This document shows positions 42,621-51,619 of a stretch of 64,000 nucleotides of DNA, piece by piece. The notes beneath the pieces are model-generated. The model saw only the letters and a list, made by a program, of their open reading frames with translations. It was not told the DNA's origin and searched no databases. A program made the translations under genes and the position numbers. Positions within the stretch are counted from its first letter, which is position 1, and each line of letters opens with the position of its first letter. Origin of the DNA: Dokdonella_A ginsengisoli (GTDB taxonomy: Bacteria; Pseudomonadota; Gammaproteobacteria; Xanthomonadales; Rhodanobacteraceae); the NCBI RefSeq assembly GCF_042652785.1, contig NZ_JBHSHD010000005.1:124001-188000 (forward strand), written 5' to 3'.

Positions 42621-44176
42621 CAGGCGGTGCTCCGTTTTCGGTGCAGGCGGGCCGTGATCGCGGTGACGGCGTCGAGCAGGTCGGGCTGGCGCAGGCGCCA
42701 GGCCACGGCAAGCGCGATGGCCAGCGCCGGCAGCGCCACCAGGCAGTGCGCCAGCGCGCGCAGCCAGTTGCCGTCGGAAGGGCCGATCAGACGGTTCGCC
42801 GGCAGCACGATCGCGACCAGCACCGCGCACGGCACTACCACGCTGGCGAGTTCGCGGCCGAAGCCGGGCGGCCACGGCACGCGCAGCAGGCGTCGTACGG
42901 CCCAGGTCGACAGCACGGCCGACTGGATCGCCGCGATCAGCGTCGACAGCGCGATGCCGCGCAGGCCCAGTTCGCGCGCCCACAGCGCGTTGAGCGCGAT
43001 GCAGGTCAGCACGCCGGCGAGGCCGATGCCGACCTGCGTCCACGCCCAGCGCGCGGCGTGCAGCACGCGGTAGCTGAAGTAGGCGTGTGCGCGCGCGATC
43101 ACCACCAGCGAGAGGAAGCCCAGCGCCTCGACCGTGAGCAGGGTCGAGCGCGCGTCGAAATGTCCGCGCTGCAGCAGCAGCTCGACCACCGGCTGCGCCA
43201 GCAGCGCGAGCAGGGTCGCGCACGGCAGCGTCAGGAACAGCAGGAAGCGCACGCCGTGCGCGTAGGTCGCGGCCGCGCCGGCGGAGTCGCCGGCCGCGAA
43301 CAGGCGGCCGAGCGGCGGGTAGTAGGTGGTGATGACGGCCTGCGCGAACACTTCCAGCGGCAGGTAGGCGAGCATGCTGGCGTAGCTCAGCGCCGAGATC
43401 GAGCCCGAATCGAGCAGCGAGACGAAGTACTGGTCGACGAAGCCGGTCAGCATCGCGCCGGCCGAACCGACGAACAGAGGCAGCAGGTGCGCGAACGGCG
43501 CGCGGAAATCCTCGTGCGCGTAGTCGAATGCCGGCCGCACGCTGCTCGCCAGCAGGTCGCGGTTGCCGATCACCAGCAAGGTGGCTTGCAGCGCGTAGCC
43601 GAGGATCACGCCCCAGATCAGCGCGGTGACGCCGGCGCTGTGCGCGAACAGCAGCGCGCAGGCGACCACCGCGATGTTGTTGACGATGCCTTCCATTCCG
43701 GGCAACACGAAACGCTCGCGCGCCAGGCTCAGCGCCGACAGCAGCGAGGACATCGTGATCAGGCCGACGCACGGCAGCAGCATGCGGGTCAGCGTCACCG
43801 CGCGATCGTGCGTGTCCGGCGCCAGGCCCGGCGCGAGCAGGCGCACCAGCGATCCGGCCTGCACGTACATCAGCACGCTGCCGCCGAGCGCGAGCAGCAG
43901 CACCAGGGTCAGCAGCGTGTTGGCGCCGCGCCAGACGTCCGGGCCGGTGCGCCCGGCGAGCTTGGCGACGAAGCGCGGCACGAAGGCGACGGTCAGCGTC
44001 GAGGTCAGCAGGCCCGGCAGCAGCAGCGGCAGCGAGTAGGCGACCCAGAACGCATCGAGCATGCCGGAGGTGCCGAACAGGCCCGCCACCAGCAGCGTCT
44101 TGCCCAGCGCCAGCAGCTTGCCGCCGAGGTTCAGCCCGGACAGCACGATCGTCGCCTTGCGCGAGCCGGCGCTCAC
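42620..44176 (-). CDS. MurJ/MviN-type lipid flippase (Wzx role)
   Basis: 518 residues with about 13-14 membrane helices. The N-terminal signature SGLNLGGKLLALGKTLLVAGLFG followed by LDAFWVAYSLP, and the later SLARERFVLPGMEGIVNN, fit the MurJ/MOP flippase family. Within this operon it most likely flips the undecaprenyl-linked EPS repeat unit across the inner membrane, the job done by Wzx in other loci; a housekeeping MurJ function is less likely given its neighbours. The start is GTG 44176, overlapping the Wzy stop as GTGA. Confidence 0.9.
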   Translation of the reverse strand: MSAGSRKATIVLSGLNLGGKLLALGKTLLVAGLFGTSGMLDAFWVAYSLPLLLPGLLTSTLTVAFVPRFVAKLAGRTGPDVWRGANTLLTLVLLLALGGSVLMYVQAGSLVRLLAPGLAPDTHDRAVTLTRMLLPCVGLITMSSLLSALSLARERFVLPGMEGIVNNIAVVACALLFAHSAGVTALIWGVILGYALQATLLVIGNRDLLASSVRPAFDYAHEDFRAPFAHLLPLFVGSAGAMLTGFVDQYFVSLLDSGSISALSYASMLAYLPLEVFAQAVITTYYPPLGRLFAAGDSAGAAATYAHGVRFLLFLTLPCATLLALLAQPVVELLLQRGHFDARSTLLTVEALGFLSLVVIARAHAYFSYRVLHAARWAWTQVGIGLAGVLTCIALNALWARELGLRGIALSTLIAAIQSAVLSTWAVRRLLRVPWPPGFGRELASVVVPCAVLVAIVLPANRLIGPSDGNWLRALAHCLVALPALAIALAVAWRLRQPDLLDAVTAITARLHRKRSTA

Positions 44177-45507
44177 GGCTCGCCTCCGCGGCGGCCACGC
44201 AATCCGGGCTGGCTGCGCGCGAGCAGCGGGAAGCGTTCCAGCATGCTCTCGCGCGGGTCCTCGTCGGTGGCCTGTGTCACGGTCGGCCGCGATTCCTGCT
44301 TCAGGCGCATGTAGCGCTCGAGCAGGCCGCACAGGATCCAGTAGGTTCCGAAGACGTTGTTCTCCAGGAACGGGCTGCCGTAGAGGTTGCCCAGCGCGGC
44401 GCTGATCGTGGTCACGGTGAACCCCACCGCCAGCGCGCGCGCCTCGGGATCGTCGTCGGGCACGTTGCGGCGCAGGAAGCCGGTCAGGCGGAACAGCGCG
44501 TAGAACACGAACAGCAGCGCGGCCAGTCCCTGCACGCCCATCTCGGCCAGCGTCAGCACGTAGAAGTTGTGCGCGTCGTAGCCCTTGTGGCTGGAGTAGT
44601 TGCCGATCTGCGTCTTGAAGCGGTTCAGGCCGACGCCGAGCGGATGCTCGGACCACATCGCGATCGCGCCGGACCAGATCTCCCAGCGGCTGGTGGTGCT
44701 CTCGTCGAGCACCTCGGCGCCGTGCGTGTCGCGCTGCTTGGTCTCGGCCACGCGCTGGTTCACGCTTTCCGGCAGCAGGCCCGACATCGACACCAGCGCC
44801 GCGCCGAGCACGACCGCGAGCACGATGTTGCGCCGGAGCAGCAGCAGCGCCGCGCCGGCGATCGCGATGAAGTACGACTGGCGCGAGTAGGTGACCAGGA
44901 CCGCCATCGCCAGCAGGCCGATGCCGGCAATCGCCGCCAGCCGCCACAGGCGCTGCTTGCGCATGAACAGCGCCAGGCCGACGAACATCGGCAGGAACAT
45001 CGCGTAGTAGATGCCGGCGCGGTTGGCGTCGCGGTAGTCCGGGCCGAACGGGCCGGACGCGCGATGCGTCTCGTTGTAGGTGCCGATGCCGTAGTCCAGG
45101 CCCTGCCGCACGGCCTGCAGGCCGGCCAGCGCGGCGACCGCGAGCACGGCGATGATCAGCAGCCGCGTCGTCGCCAGGTCCTGCCGGCAGCGCAGATACA
45201 TGAAGTACAGCAGCGGCGACACCAGCGCGTTGCGCAGGTAGTTCACGTCGAGCATGAAATCGCCGGGCGCGGCCATCTGTGCCAGCACGAAGGCCTGCAG
45301 CAGCGCGGCGAAGAACACCACGATGGCCGACTTCAGCAGCGCCGGCTCGCCCTGCAGCGCGTCCTTCTCCGAGCGCGCCAGGATCGCGACCAAGGTCACC
45401 GCGAACAGCATGTTGGGCAGGTTGACGCCGGGAATGCCGGTCTCGAACGAGTAGTGGCCCTGGTAGACCGTGTAGAGGATCTGGAACAGCAGCAGGGCGC
45501 GCAGCAT
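44173..45507 (-). CDS. O-antigen ligase/polymerase family protein (Wzy-like)
   Basis: 444 residues, about 11-12 membrane helices with a large polar loop in the second half (SMSGLLPESVNQRVAETKQR to HPLGVGLNRFKTQIGNYSSH), the layout of Wzy_C proteins. HNFYVLTLAEMGVQGLAALL, with the conserved His, is the typical ligase/polymerase motif. It should polymerise lipid-linked repeat units on the periplasmic face. It is coupled to the flippase downstream (GTGA) and lies four bases after the asparagine synthase gene. Confidence 0.88.
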   Translation of the reverse strand: MLRALLLFQILYTVYQGHYSFETGIPGVNLPNMLFAVTLVAILARSEKDALQGEPALLKSAIVVFFAALLQAFVLAQMAAPGDFMLDVNYLRNALVSPLLYFMYLRCRQDLATTRLLIIAVLAVAALAGLQAVRQGLDYGIGTYNETHRASGPFGPDYRDANRAGIYYAMFLPMFVGLALFMRKQRLWRLAAIAGIGLLAMAVLVTYSRQSYFIAIAGAALLLLRRNIVLAVVLGAALVSMSGLLPESVNQRVAETKQRDTHGAEVLDESTTSRWEIWSGAIAMWSEHPLGVGLNRFKTQIGNYSSHKGYDAHNFYVLTLAEMGVQGLAALLFVFYALFRLTGFLRRNVPDDDPEARALAVGFTVTTISAALGNLYGSPFLENNVFGTYWILCGLLERYMRLKQESRPTVTQATDEDPRESMLERFPLLARSQPGLRGRRGGEP

Positions 45508-45511
45508 GGCG

Positions 45512-47374
45512 TCAGGCCGGCACGACGCCGTCGAGGAAGCGCCGCGCCCACGATTCCAGCGAGACGATCGACCACAGGATCTCGCCGTGGTCGGCGTCGC
45601 CGGCCACGTGCGCGGCCAGATGCGCGGCGGCCACGTTCGCGTCGAGCAGGCCGCGCTCGCGGAACGCGCGGCTGCCGATCACGTCGGCGGCCAGCTCGCG
45701 CAGGTCGCCGCGGAACCAGTCGGCCAGCGGGATCGCGAAGCCCTGCTTCGGCTTGGACAGCTGCGCCGGCGGCAGCCAGCGCTCGGCGACCTTGCGCAGC
45801 AGGTACTTGCCGCGGCCGTCGCGCACGCGCAGCTCGTGCGGCAGGCGCACGGCGAATTCGACCAGGCGATGGTCGAGCAGCGGCGCGCGGCCCTCCAGCG
45901 AATTGGCCATCGCGGTGCGGTCGAGCTTGACCAGGATGTCGTCCGGCAGGTAGCTGTGCAGGTCGATCGCGACGATGCGGTCGAGCGGATCGCCATCCGG
46001 CACCTCGCGCAGGATCGCATCGAGCCCGCGATAGTGGTCCGGCTCGGCGCGGCCGAGCAGCGCCGCGGCGGTGTCCGCGCGCGTCAGCGCGACGCCGCTG
46101 AGGTAGTCGTCGGGAAAGGTCTGCGCCAGGCGTTCGCCGATGCGCCGCAGCCGGTAGCCGCGGCTGCCCGGCAGCAGGTGCCCGCCGGCGCGCGCGGCCA
46201 GCGCGGCGAGCGGGCGCGCCGCGCCGAGCCGGCGCAGGCGCAGGTAGCGCAGGTAGCGGTCGTAGCCGGCGAGGGCCTCGTCGCCGCCGTCGCCGGTCAG
46301 CACCATCTTGACGCTGCGCCGCGCCAGCTGCGCGACGAGGTAGGTCGGGATCGCCGACGAATCGGCGAACGGCTCGTCCAGGTGCCAGACGAGCTTTTCG
46401 AACAGCTCCACCGCGTCCGGCTCGACGATGAACTCGTGATGGTCGGTGCCGAAATGCTGCGCGACGCGGCGCGCGTCGGACAGCTCGTTGAACGCGTCCT
46501 CGCGGAAGCCGATCGAGAACGTGCTGACCGGCCGGTTCATCTGCCGCGCCATCAGCGCGACGACCACGCTCGAGTCGAGCCCGCCGCTGAGGAACGCGCC
46601 GAACGGCACGTCGGCGACGAGACGGCTCGACACCGCCTGCTCCAGCAGCGATTCCAGTTCGTTTTCCGCGTCGGCCTCGGACAGGCCGGCGCGCTGGCCG
46701 AATTCCAGCGTCCAGTAGCGATGCAGGCTGCAGCGGCCGCCGGCGTAGCGCAGGTAGTGCGCCGGCGGCAGCTTGCGCACGCCGGCGAAGATGCTCGCCG
46801 GCGCCGGCACGTAGCCGAAGCACAGGTACGACTGCACCGCGTCGGCGTCGATCTCGCGGCGGAAGCCCGGCACCTGCAGCAGCGACTTCAGCTCGCTGGC
46901 GAAGGCCAGGCGGCGGCCGTCGTCGTCGTAGAACAGCGGCTTCTCGCCGAAGCGGTCGCGCGCCAGCAGCAGCGTGCGCGAGCGCGCGTCCCAGATCGCG
47001 ATGGCGAACATGCCGTGCAGGCGCTCGAAGCAGCGTTCGCCGAACTCGAGGTAGCCGTGCACGATGACTTCGGTGTCGGACTGCGTGGCGAAACGGCAGC
47101 CGCGCTGTTCCAGCTCGGCGCGCAGCTCGCGGTAGTTGTAGATCTCGCCGTTGAACACGACCTGCACCTGGCCGCCGGCGCCGTGCAGCGGCTGGTGGCC
47201 GCCGGCGAGGTCGATGATCGACAGGCGGCGCATGCCGATCATCGCCTGCTCGTCGCGGTAGATGCCTTCGTCGTCCGGGCCGCGGTGCACGATCGCCGCG
47301 TTCATCGCGCGGCCGACGCTTTCCTCCGCCAGCGGCTGCCCCGGCGCGGCGACGATGCCGACGATGCCGCACAT
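45512..47374 (-). CDS. Asparagine synthase-like amidotransferase, exosortase-A-associated type
   Basis: 620 residues. The class II glutaminase domain begins MCGIVGIVAAPGQPL with Cys2, and contains RLSIIDL, FNGEIYNY and DTEVIVHGY; the ATP-pyrophosphatase domain has FLSGGLDSS, LTGDGGDEALAGY and KYLLRKVAE. Proteins of this type (TIGR03108) are regular members of XrtA EPS loci, where they are thought to amidate a uronic acid or another carboxyl group of the polysaccharide rather than make asparagine. All catalytic motifs are present. The paralogue at 48559-50367 lacks the glutaminase cysteine. Confidence 0.92.
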   Translation of the reverse strand: MCGIVGIVAAPGQPLAEESVGRAMNAAIVHRGPDDEGIYRDEQAMIGMRRLSIIDLAGGHQPLHGAGGQVQVVFNGEIYNYRELRAELEQRGCRFATQSDTEVIVHGYLEFGERCFERLHGMFAIAIWDARSRTLLLARDRFGEKPLFYDDDGRRLAFASELKSLLQVPGFRREIDADAVQSYLCFGYVPAPASIFAGVRKLPPAHYLRYAGGRCSLHRYWTLEFGQRAGLSEADAENELESLLEQAVSSRLVADVPFGAFLSGGLDSSVVVALMARQMNRPVSTFSIGFREDAFNELSDARRVAQHFGTDHHEFIVEPDAVELFEKLVWHLDEPFADSSAIPTYLVAQLARRSVKMVLTGDGGDEALAGYDRYLRYLRLRRLGAARPLAALAARAGGHLLPGSRGYRLRRIGERLAQTFPDDYLSGVALTRADTAAALLGRAEPDHYRGLDAILREVPDGDPLDRIVAIDLHSYLPDDILVKLDRTAMANSLEGRAPLLDHRLVEFAVRLPHELRVRDGRGKYLLRKVAERWLPPAQLSKPKQGFAIPLADWFRGDLRELAADVIGSRAFRERGLLDANVAAAHLAAHVAGDADHGEILWSIVSLESWARRFLDGVVPA

Positions 47375-47375
47375 G

Positions 47376-48569
47376 TCAGTGCTCCCTCGCGACGACGGCG
47401 ACGTCGTCGGCGATCGTGGCGGGCGCGGCGCCGCGGTACAGCGCGAGCAGCCGCGCGACGACGCGCTCCAGCCCGGCGCGGCGCTCGACGTCGGCGCGTC
47501 CCTGGCGGCCGAACGCGCGCAGCGCCTCCGGCGGCATCGACTGCGCCTCGCGCAGCGCCGCGGCGAGCGCGTCGGCGTCGCCGACCGGGAACAGCCAGCC
47601 GTTGCGCCGCGTGACGATGAAGTCCTCGCTGCCGCTGACCTCGCTGGCGATCACCGGCAGGCCGCTGGCCATGAATTCGAGCAGCGAGTTGGACAGTCCT
47701 TCGATGATCGACGGCAGCACCGCGACGTCCGCGCCGGCCAGCGCCTGCTCGACGTCGTCGCGATGGCCGGCGAAGGACAGCTGCGCGGCGATGCCCAGTT
47801 CGTCGGCGAGCGCGCGCAGCTTGGCCTCGTCCTCGCCCTTGCCGATCAGCTGCAGCTGCGCCGCGCCCGCCTGCGGGAACGCGCGCTGCCAGCCGCGCAG
47901 CAGGGTGTCCAGGCCCTTGTGCTGCTGCAGGCGGCCGACGTAGACCACGCTCAGCGGCGCGTCCGCGCGGCGCGGCGCGCGCTCGGCGCGGAAGCGCTCG
48001 ACGTCGACCGCGTTGGGCAGCTGCACGACCAGTTCGCCGGGCAGGCCGCGCGCGACCGCCTCGCGGCCGATGCGCCGGCTGATCGCCTGGTAGGCGGTCG
48101 CGCGACGCAGCAGCGACTTGAACCAGCGCGTGGCCGCGCTCGGCTGCGGCACCAGCAGGCCGCGCTCCAGTTCCCACTGCCCGGTGAACTTGACGATCAC
48201 CGGCAGGCGCAGGCACCGGCCTTGCGCGCAGCACAGTGCGGCGAGGTAGTGCGCGATGTGCGCGTGCAGCGCGTCGTAGCGGTGCCGGCGGCGGCGCAGG
48301 AACAGCAGCAGCCGCGTCCACAGCACCAGGCTGCCGAAGCCGCTCACGCGCGGGTAGGCCAGGCGGCACACCGGCAGGCCGTCGACGCGCTCGACGCGTC
48401 GCTGCGGTCCGTTGGCGAACAGCGGCGTCAGCACGGTCACGCGGTGGCCGAGCCGGCGCAGCGCGCGGCCGAGCGTGCGCACCTGCGACTCGGCGCCGCC
48501 GCCGCCGTACGACGGAAACGGGCTCTCCAGCACCATGAGGATGCGCAGCGGGCGCGAATCAGCGGCCAT
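47376..48569 (-). CDS. Family 4 glycosyltransferase
   Basis: 397 residues, GT-B fold. N-terminal LRILMVLESPFPSYGGGGAE carries the glycine-rich loop; the C-terminal half has VVYVGRLQQHKGLDTLLR, LIGKGEDEAKL and the nucleotide-sugar site PSIIEGLSNSLLEFMASGLP with the E-x7-E pattern. It transfers a sugar to the growing lipid-linked unit in the cytoplasm; donor unknown. One base separates it from the next gene, and its start overlaps the end of the upstream asparagine synthase-like gene by 11 bases. Confidence 0.92.
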   Translation of the reverse strand: MAADSRPLRILMVLESPFPSYGGGGAESQVRTLGRALRRLGHRVTVLTPLFANGPQRRVERVDGLPVCRLAYPRVSGFGSLVLWTRLLLFLRRRRHRYDALHAHIAHYLAALCCAQGRCLRLPVIVKFTGQWELERGLLVPQPSAATRWFKSLLRRATAYQAISRRIGREAVARGLPGELVVQLPNAVDVERFRAERAPRRADAPLSVVYVGRLQQHKGLDTLLRGWQRAFPQAGAAQLQLIGKGEDEAKLRALADELGIAAQLSFAGHRDDVEQALAGADVAVLPSIIEGLSNSLLEFMASGLPVIASEVSGSEDFIVTRRNGWLFPVGDADALAAALREAQSMPPEALRAFGRQGRADVERRAGLERVVARLLALYRGAAPATIADDVAVVAREH

Positions 48570-50367
48570 CGAGATGCCTGCGCAGCCACAGTTCGAGCAC
48601 CAGCATCTGCCAGATCGCGCCGGAATGGTCCCAGCTGCCGCGCATGTGTTCGTCGATCAGCGCTTCCACGCAGCCCGGCTCGAACCAGCCGCGCTGGCGC
48701 GTGCGCGCATCGAACAGCACGCCCTTGACCGTTTCGATGAAGGCCGGGTCGCTGCGCAGCCAGACCGCGATCGGCAGGCCGAAGCCCTGCTTCTTCTTGC
48801 GCAGGATCGCCTCCGGCAGCACCTGCGCCATCGCGCGCTTGAACAGGTAGCGCTTGTGCGTGCGGCGCACCTTGTACTGCGCCGGCAGGCGCCCGGTGTA
48901 GGCGACCAGGGCCGGATCGACGTACGGATAGCGCACGCTGACGCCGCTGGCCTTGCACGCGCCGTGCACCTTGACCAGGTCGTTCTGTGCGATCGCCATC
49001 GAAAGGTCCAGGCGCATGATCCGGTGCAGCGGGCTGGCCTCGCCGCCGCGCGCGTACAGCTCGCGCATGAACTCCAGCGAGGCATCGCGGCCGACCTCGG
49101 CGCGGAACGCCGGGGTGAGCAGCTTCTCGTAGTAGTCCGAGGCGAACGAATCGTCGGTGTAGAAGCGGTCCGGATTGGGCAGCGAGGAGCGGCGGAAGAA
49201 GTTGTCCACTCGCTGCAGGAAATGGTTCGCGCTGCGCCCGGCGCCGCGGCCGACGGCGCGGCCGAGCGCCTTCAGCGGCGGCGGCAGGCGATAGAACGAT
49301 TCCATCACCCAGTCCTTGGCGTAGCGCTGGTTGCCGCCGAAGATCTCGTCGCCGCCGTCGCCGGCGAGCAGCACGTCGACGCCGTGGCGGCGCGCGAGGT
49401 CGGCGCAGGCCAGGGTCGGCACCGCCGAGGCGTTGCCGAACGGCTGGTCGTAGTGGCGCACGATGGAGTCGACCAGCGAGGTCGTCTGCTCGCGGCCGAC
49501 CGTGGCGAAGGACGGCTCCGCGCCGCAGGCTTCGGCGGCGAGCCGCGCGAAATCCAGCTCGTCGTAGCCGGCCTCGGCGAAGCCGATCGAGAAGCTGCGC
49601 ACGCGCCGCGGCGGCTGCTGGTGCGCGAGGATCGACACGATGCTGGAGCTGTCGGTGCCGCCGGACAGGAAGCAGCCCCACGAATCGGCCTCGCCGCCGG
49701 GGCGGTAGTCGTGCACCGTCTCGACGATGCGTTCGCGCAGGTCGGCGGCGAGCCGGTCCTCGTCGCCGTGCAGGTCCTGCGGATACTCGGGCAGGAAGTA
49801 GCGCTCCAGATGCAGCGTGCCGGCCTCCCAGCTCGCGCGGGTGCCGGGTTCGACGTGGGCGATCTCGCGGCAGATCGTGTGCGGCGCCGGGATGCAGCCG
49901 AAGTTGAGGTAGTGGTAGACCGCCACCTTGTCGATCGTGCGCGCGCACTGCGGCAGCGCCGCGAGCAGACGCAGGTCGCTGGCCACGTAGAGGCCGTCGG
50001 CGTGGCGGAACACGTACAGCGGCAGGGTCGAGAAGTGGTCGGTCACGGCGACCAGGCGTTCGCGGCCGGGCTGCCACAGCAGCTGCGCGAAGCGGCCGCG
50101 CCAGCCGTTCTGGACGACCGGGCCGGCGTAGGCGGCGGCGCCTTCGGCGAGGTCGCCGTCGACCAGGTCGGCCACGGCCAGCCAGTGCGTGCCGTCGGCT
50201 GTCACGCCGTGGCGCACCGCGCCGCGCACCGCGATGGCGATGCGTTCGTCCCCGCTCGGCAGGCGCGTGTAGCCGTCCGGAACCGCCAGGGCGGGCGCCG
50301 CGGCCGTGCCGATCGCGAGCAGCAGGTCGCCGATGACGCTGATGGGCGGGGGAGTGGGGTTGGACAC
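48559..50367 (-). CDS. Asparagine synthase-like protein lacking the glutaminase cysteine
   Basis: 602 residues from the GTG at 50367, which has AGGA six bases upstream; a TTG two codons earlier is the alternative. The C-terminal synthetase domain is intact (FLSGGTDSSSIVS, LLAGDGGDEIFGG, KRYLFKRAM). The N-terminal domain keeps a degenerate class II glutaminase fold (LAVADLVDGDL, VTDHFSTLPLYVF, YVASDLRLLAALP) but begins VSNPTPPPISVIGD with no Cys2, so it cannot release ammonia from glutamine by the usual route. It may use free ammonia or another amine as acceptor, as beta-lactam synthetase-like relatives do, or work with the neighbouring complete enzyme. Substrate unknown. Confidence 0.88.
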   Translation of the reverse strand: MSNPTPPPISVIGDLLLAIGTAAAPALAVPDGYTRLPSGDERIAIAVRGAVRHGVTADGTHWLAVADLVDGDLAEGAAAYAGPVVQNGWRGRFAQLLWQPGRERLVAVTDHFSTLPLYVFRHADGLYVASDLRLLAALPQCARTIDKVAVYHYLNFGCIPAPHTICREIAHVEPGTRASWEAGTLHLERYFLPEYPQDLHGDEDRLAADLRERIVETVHDYRPGGEADSWGCFLSGGTDSSSIVSILAHQQPPRRVRSFSIGFAEAGYDELDFARLAAEACGAEPSFATVGREQTTSLVDSIVRHYDQPFGNASAVPTLACADLARRHGVDVLLAGDGGDEIFGGNQRYAKDWVMESFYRLPPPLKALGRAVGRGAGRSANHFLQRVDNFFRRSSLPNPDRFYTDDSFASDYYEKLLTPAFRAEVGRDASLEFMRELYARGGEASPLHRIMRLDLSMAIAQNDLVKVHGACKASGVSVRYPYVDPALVAYTGRLPAQYKVRRTHKRYLFKRAMAQVLPEAILRKKKQGFGLPIAVWLRSDPAFIETVKGVLFDARTRQRGWFEPGCVEALIDEHMRGSWDHSGAIWQMLVLELWLRRHLDGR

Positions 50368-50434
50368 GTGCAATCCTGGGCCTGCGGCGGGTCGTTCGTC
50401 GCGCGGCGGTCGCCCGCCGTGCGTCGGTGATGAT

Positions 50435-51619
50435 TCAGCAAATCTTCGCGTAGACCGCCTCGGTGCGGCGGACCAGCGTTTCGATACGGTATTGCGTGCG
50501 CACCTGTTCGGATGCGGCGGCGGCGAGCCGAGCGCGCAGGGTAGCGTCAGAGCTGAGCGACTGCATGCGTTCGGCCAGCTGCGCCGCGTCGCCGGAGCGG
50601 AACAGCAGCCCGGTGCGGCCGTCGTCGACGATCTCGGGATTGCCGCCGACGTCGGAGGCCAAGGTCGCGCAGCCGGCGTCCATCGCCTCGAGCAGCACGT
50701 TGGAAAGGCCTTCCTCGCGCGAGGGCAGCACCAGGAAGTCGGCCGCGGCCATCAGCCGGCGGCTGTCGCTGCGCTCGCCGAGCAGGCGCAGGTCGTCGTC
50801 CAGCCCGAGCGCCGTGCTGCGCGCACGCAGGTCGGCTTCGAGCGGACCGCCGCCGGCGAGCAGGAACAGCGGCCGCCGCCCCGGTGCGATGCGCGCCAGC
50901 GCGTCGAGCAGCAGCGGCAGGTTCTTCTCGACCACCAGGCGGCCGACGAACAGGCCCAGGCTGCGTCCCGGCGTCGCGCCGAGCTGCCCGCGCAGCGCGT
51001 CGCGGTCGACCGGCTGCGCCAGCGGCTCGATGCCGTTCGGGATCACCTCGATGCGCTCGAGCGGGAAGCCGGTGCGCCGCGCGGTCTCCTGCGCGCCGGC
51101 GCGCGCGTTGGACACGACCGCGTCGGCGCGGCCGAGGATCCAGCGCTTGAAGCGCCACTGGGTCGGCGAGTAGTCCAGGCACAGGCCGCGCACCGAGGCG
51201 ACGAACGCGCTGTCACGCGCCGCCCACAGCACCGCGCGCACCCACAGCTCGGCGGTGAACGAAAAGCAGTGCACGACGTCGTAGCGCCCGCTGCGCAGCG
51301 CGCGGGCCAGACGCCACGCGAACGCCGCATCGATGCGGCCGCGCTTGGGCAGCTCGATCACCTCGACGCCGGCGGCGAGCAGCTCGTCGACGAGGAACGA
51401 GCGCTTGCGGAAGTAGATCAGCGTCGGCTGCCAGCGCGTGCGGTCGAGGTTCTTCAAAAAATGCGTGATCTGGCGCTGGCTGCCGCCCACTTCCATCTCG
51501 TCGGTGACCACCAGCAGCTTCTTCACCGCGACGCGGGTGGCCTCGCGCGCGCCGGCGAGGGACTCCGGTGCGGATTCGCGCGGCAGCGGCGACAGCGGCA
51601 CGGGCGTCTCAGCGCGCAT
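50435..51619 (-). CDS. Family 4 glycosyltransferase
   Basis: 394 residues, GT-B fold: KKLLVVTDEMEVGGSQRQ near the N terminus, IEVIPNGIEP, LGLFVGRLVVEKNLPLLLDA and the donor-site LVLPSREEGLSNVLLEAMDA. The first 30 residues are an extra proline/alanine-rich leader, so a start at an internal codon near VAVKKLL is possible; no better ribosome site decides it. It overlaps the upstream glycosyltransferase gene by 11 bases. Role: sugar addition in EPS repeat-unit assembly. Confidence 0.9.
   Translation of the reverse strand: MRAETPVPLSPLPRESAPESLAGAREATRVAVKKLLVVTDEMEVGGSQRQITHFLKNLDRTRWQPTLIYFRKRSFLVDELLAAGVEVIELPKRGRIDAAFAWRLARALRSGRYDVVHCFSFTAELWVRAVLWAARDSAFVASVRGLCLDYSPTQWRFKRWILGRADAVVSNARAGAQETARRTGFPLERIEVIPNGIEPLAQPVDRDALRGQLGATPGRSLGLFVGRLVVEKNLPLLLDALARIAPGRRPLFLLAGGGPLEADLRARSTALGLDDDLRLLGERSDSRRLMAAADFLVLPSREEGLSNVLLEAMDAGCATLASDVGGNPEIVDDGRTGLLFRSGDAAQLAERMQSLSSDATLRARLAAAASEQVRTQYRIETLVRRTEAVYAKIC

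Noticed and set aside
42620..44176. Housekeeping MurJ for peptidoglycan
   Set aside because: It is family-compatible, but it lies inside the EPS operon between Wzy and glycosyltransferase genes, so a Wzx role is more likely.
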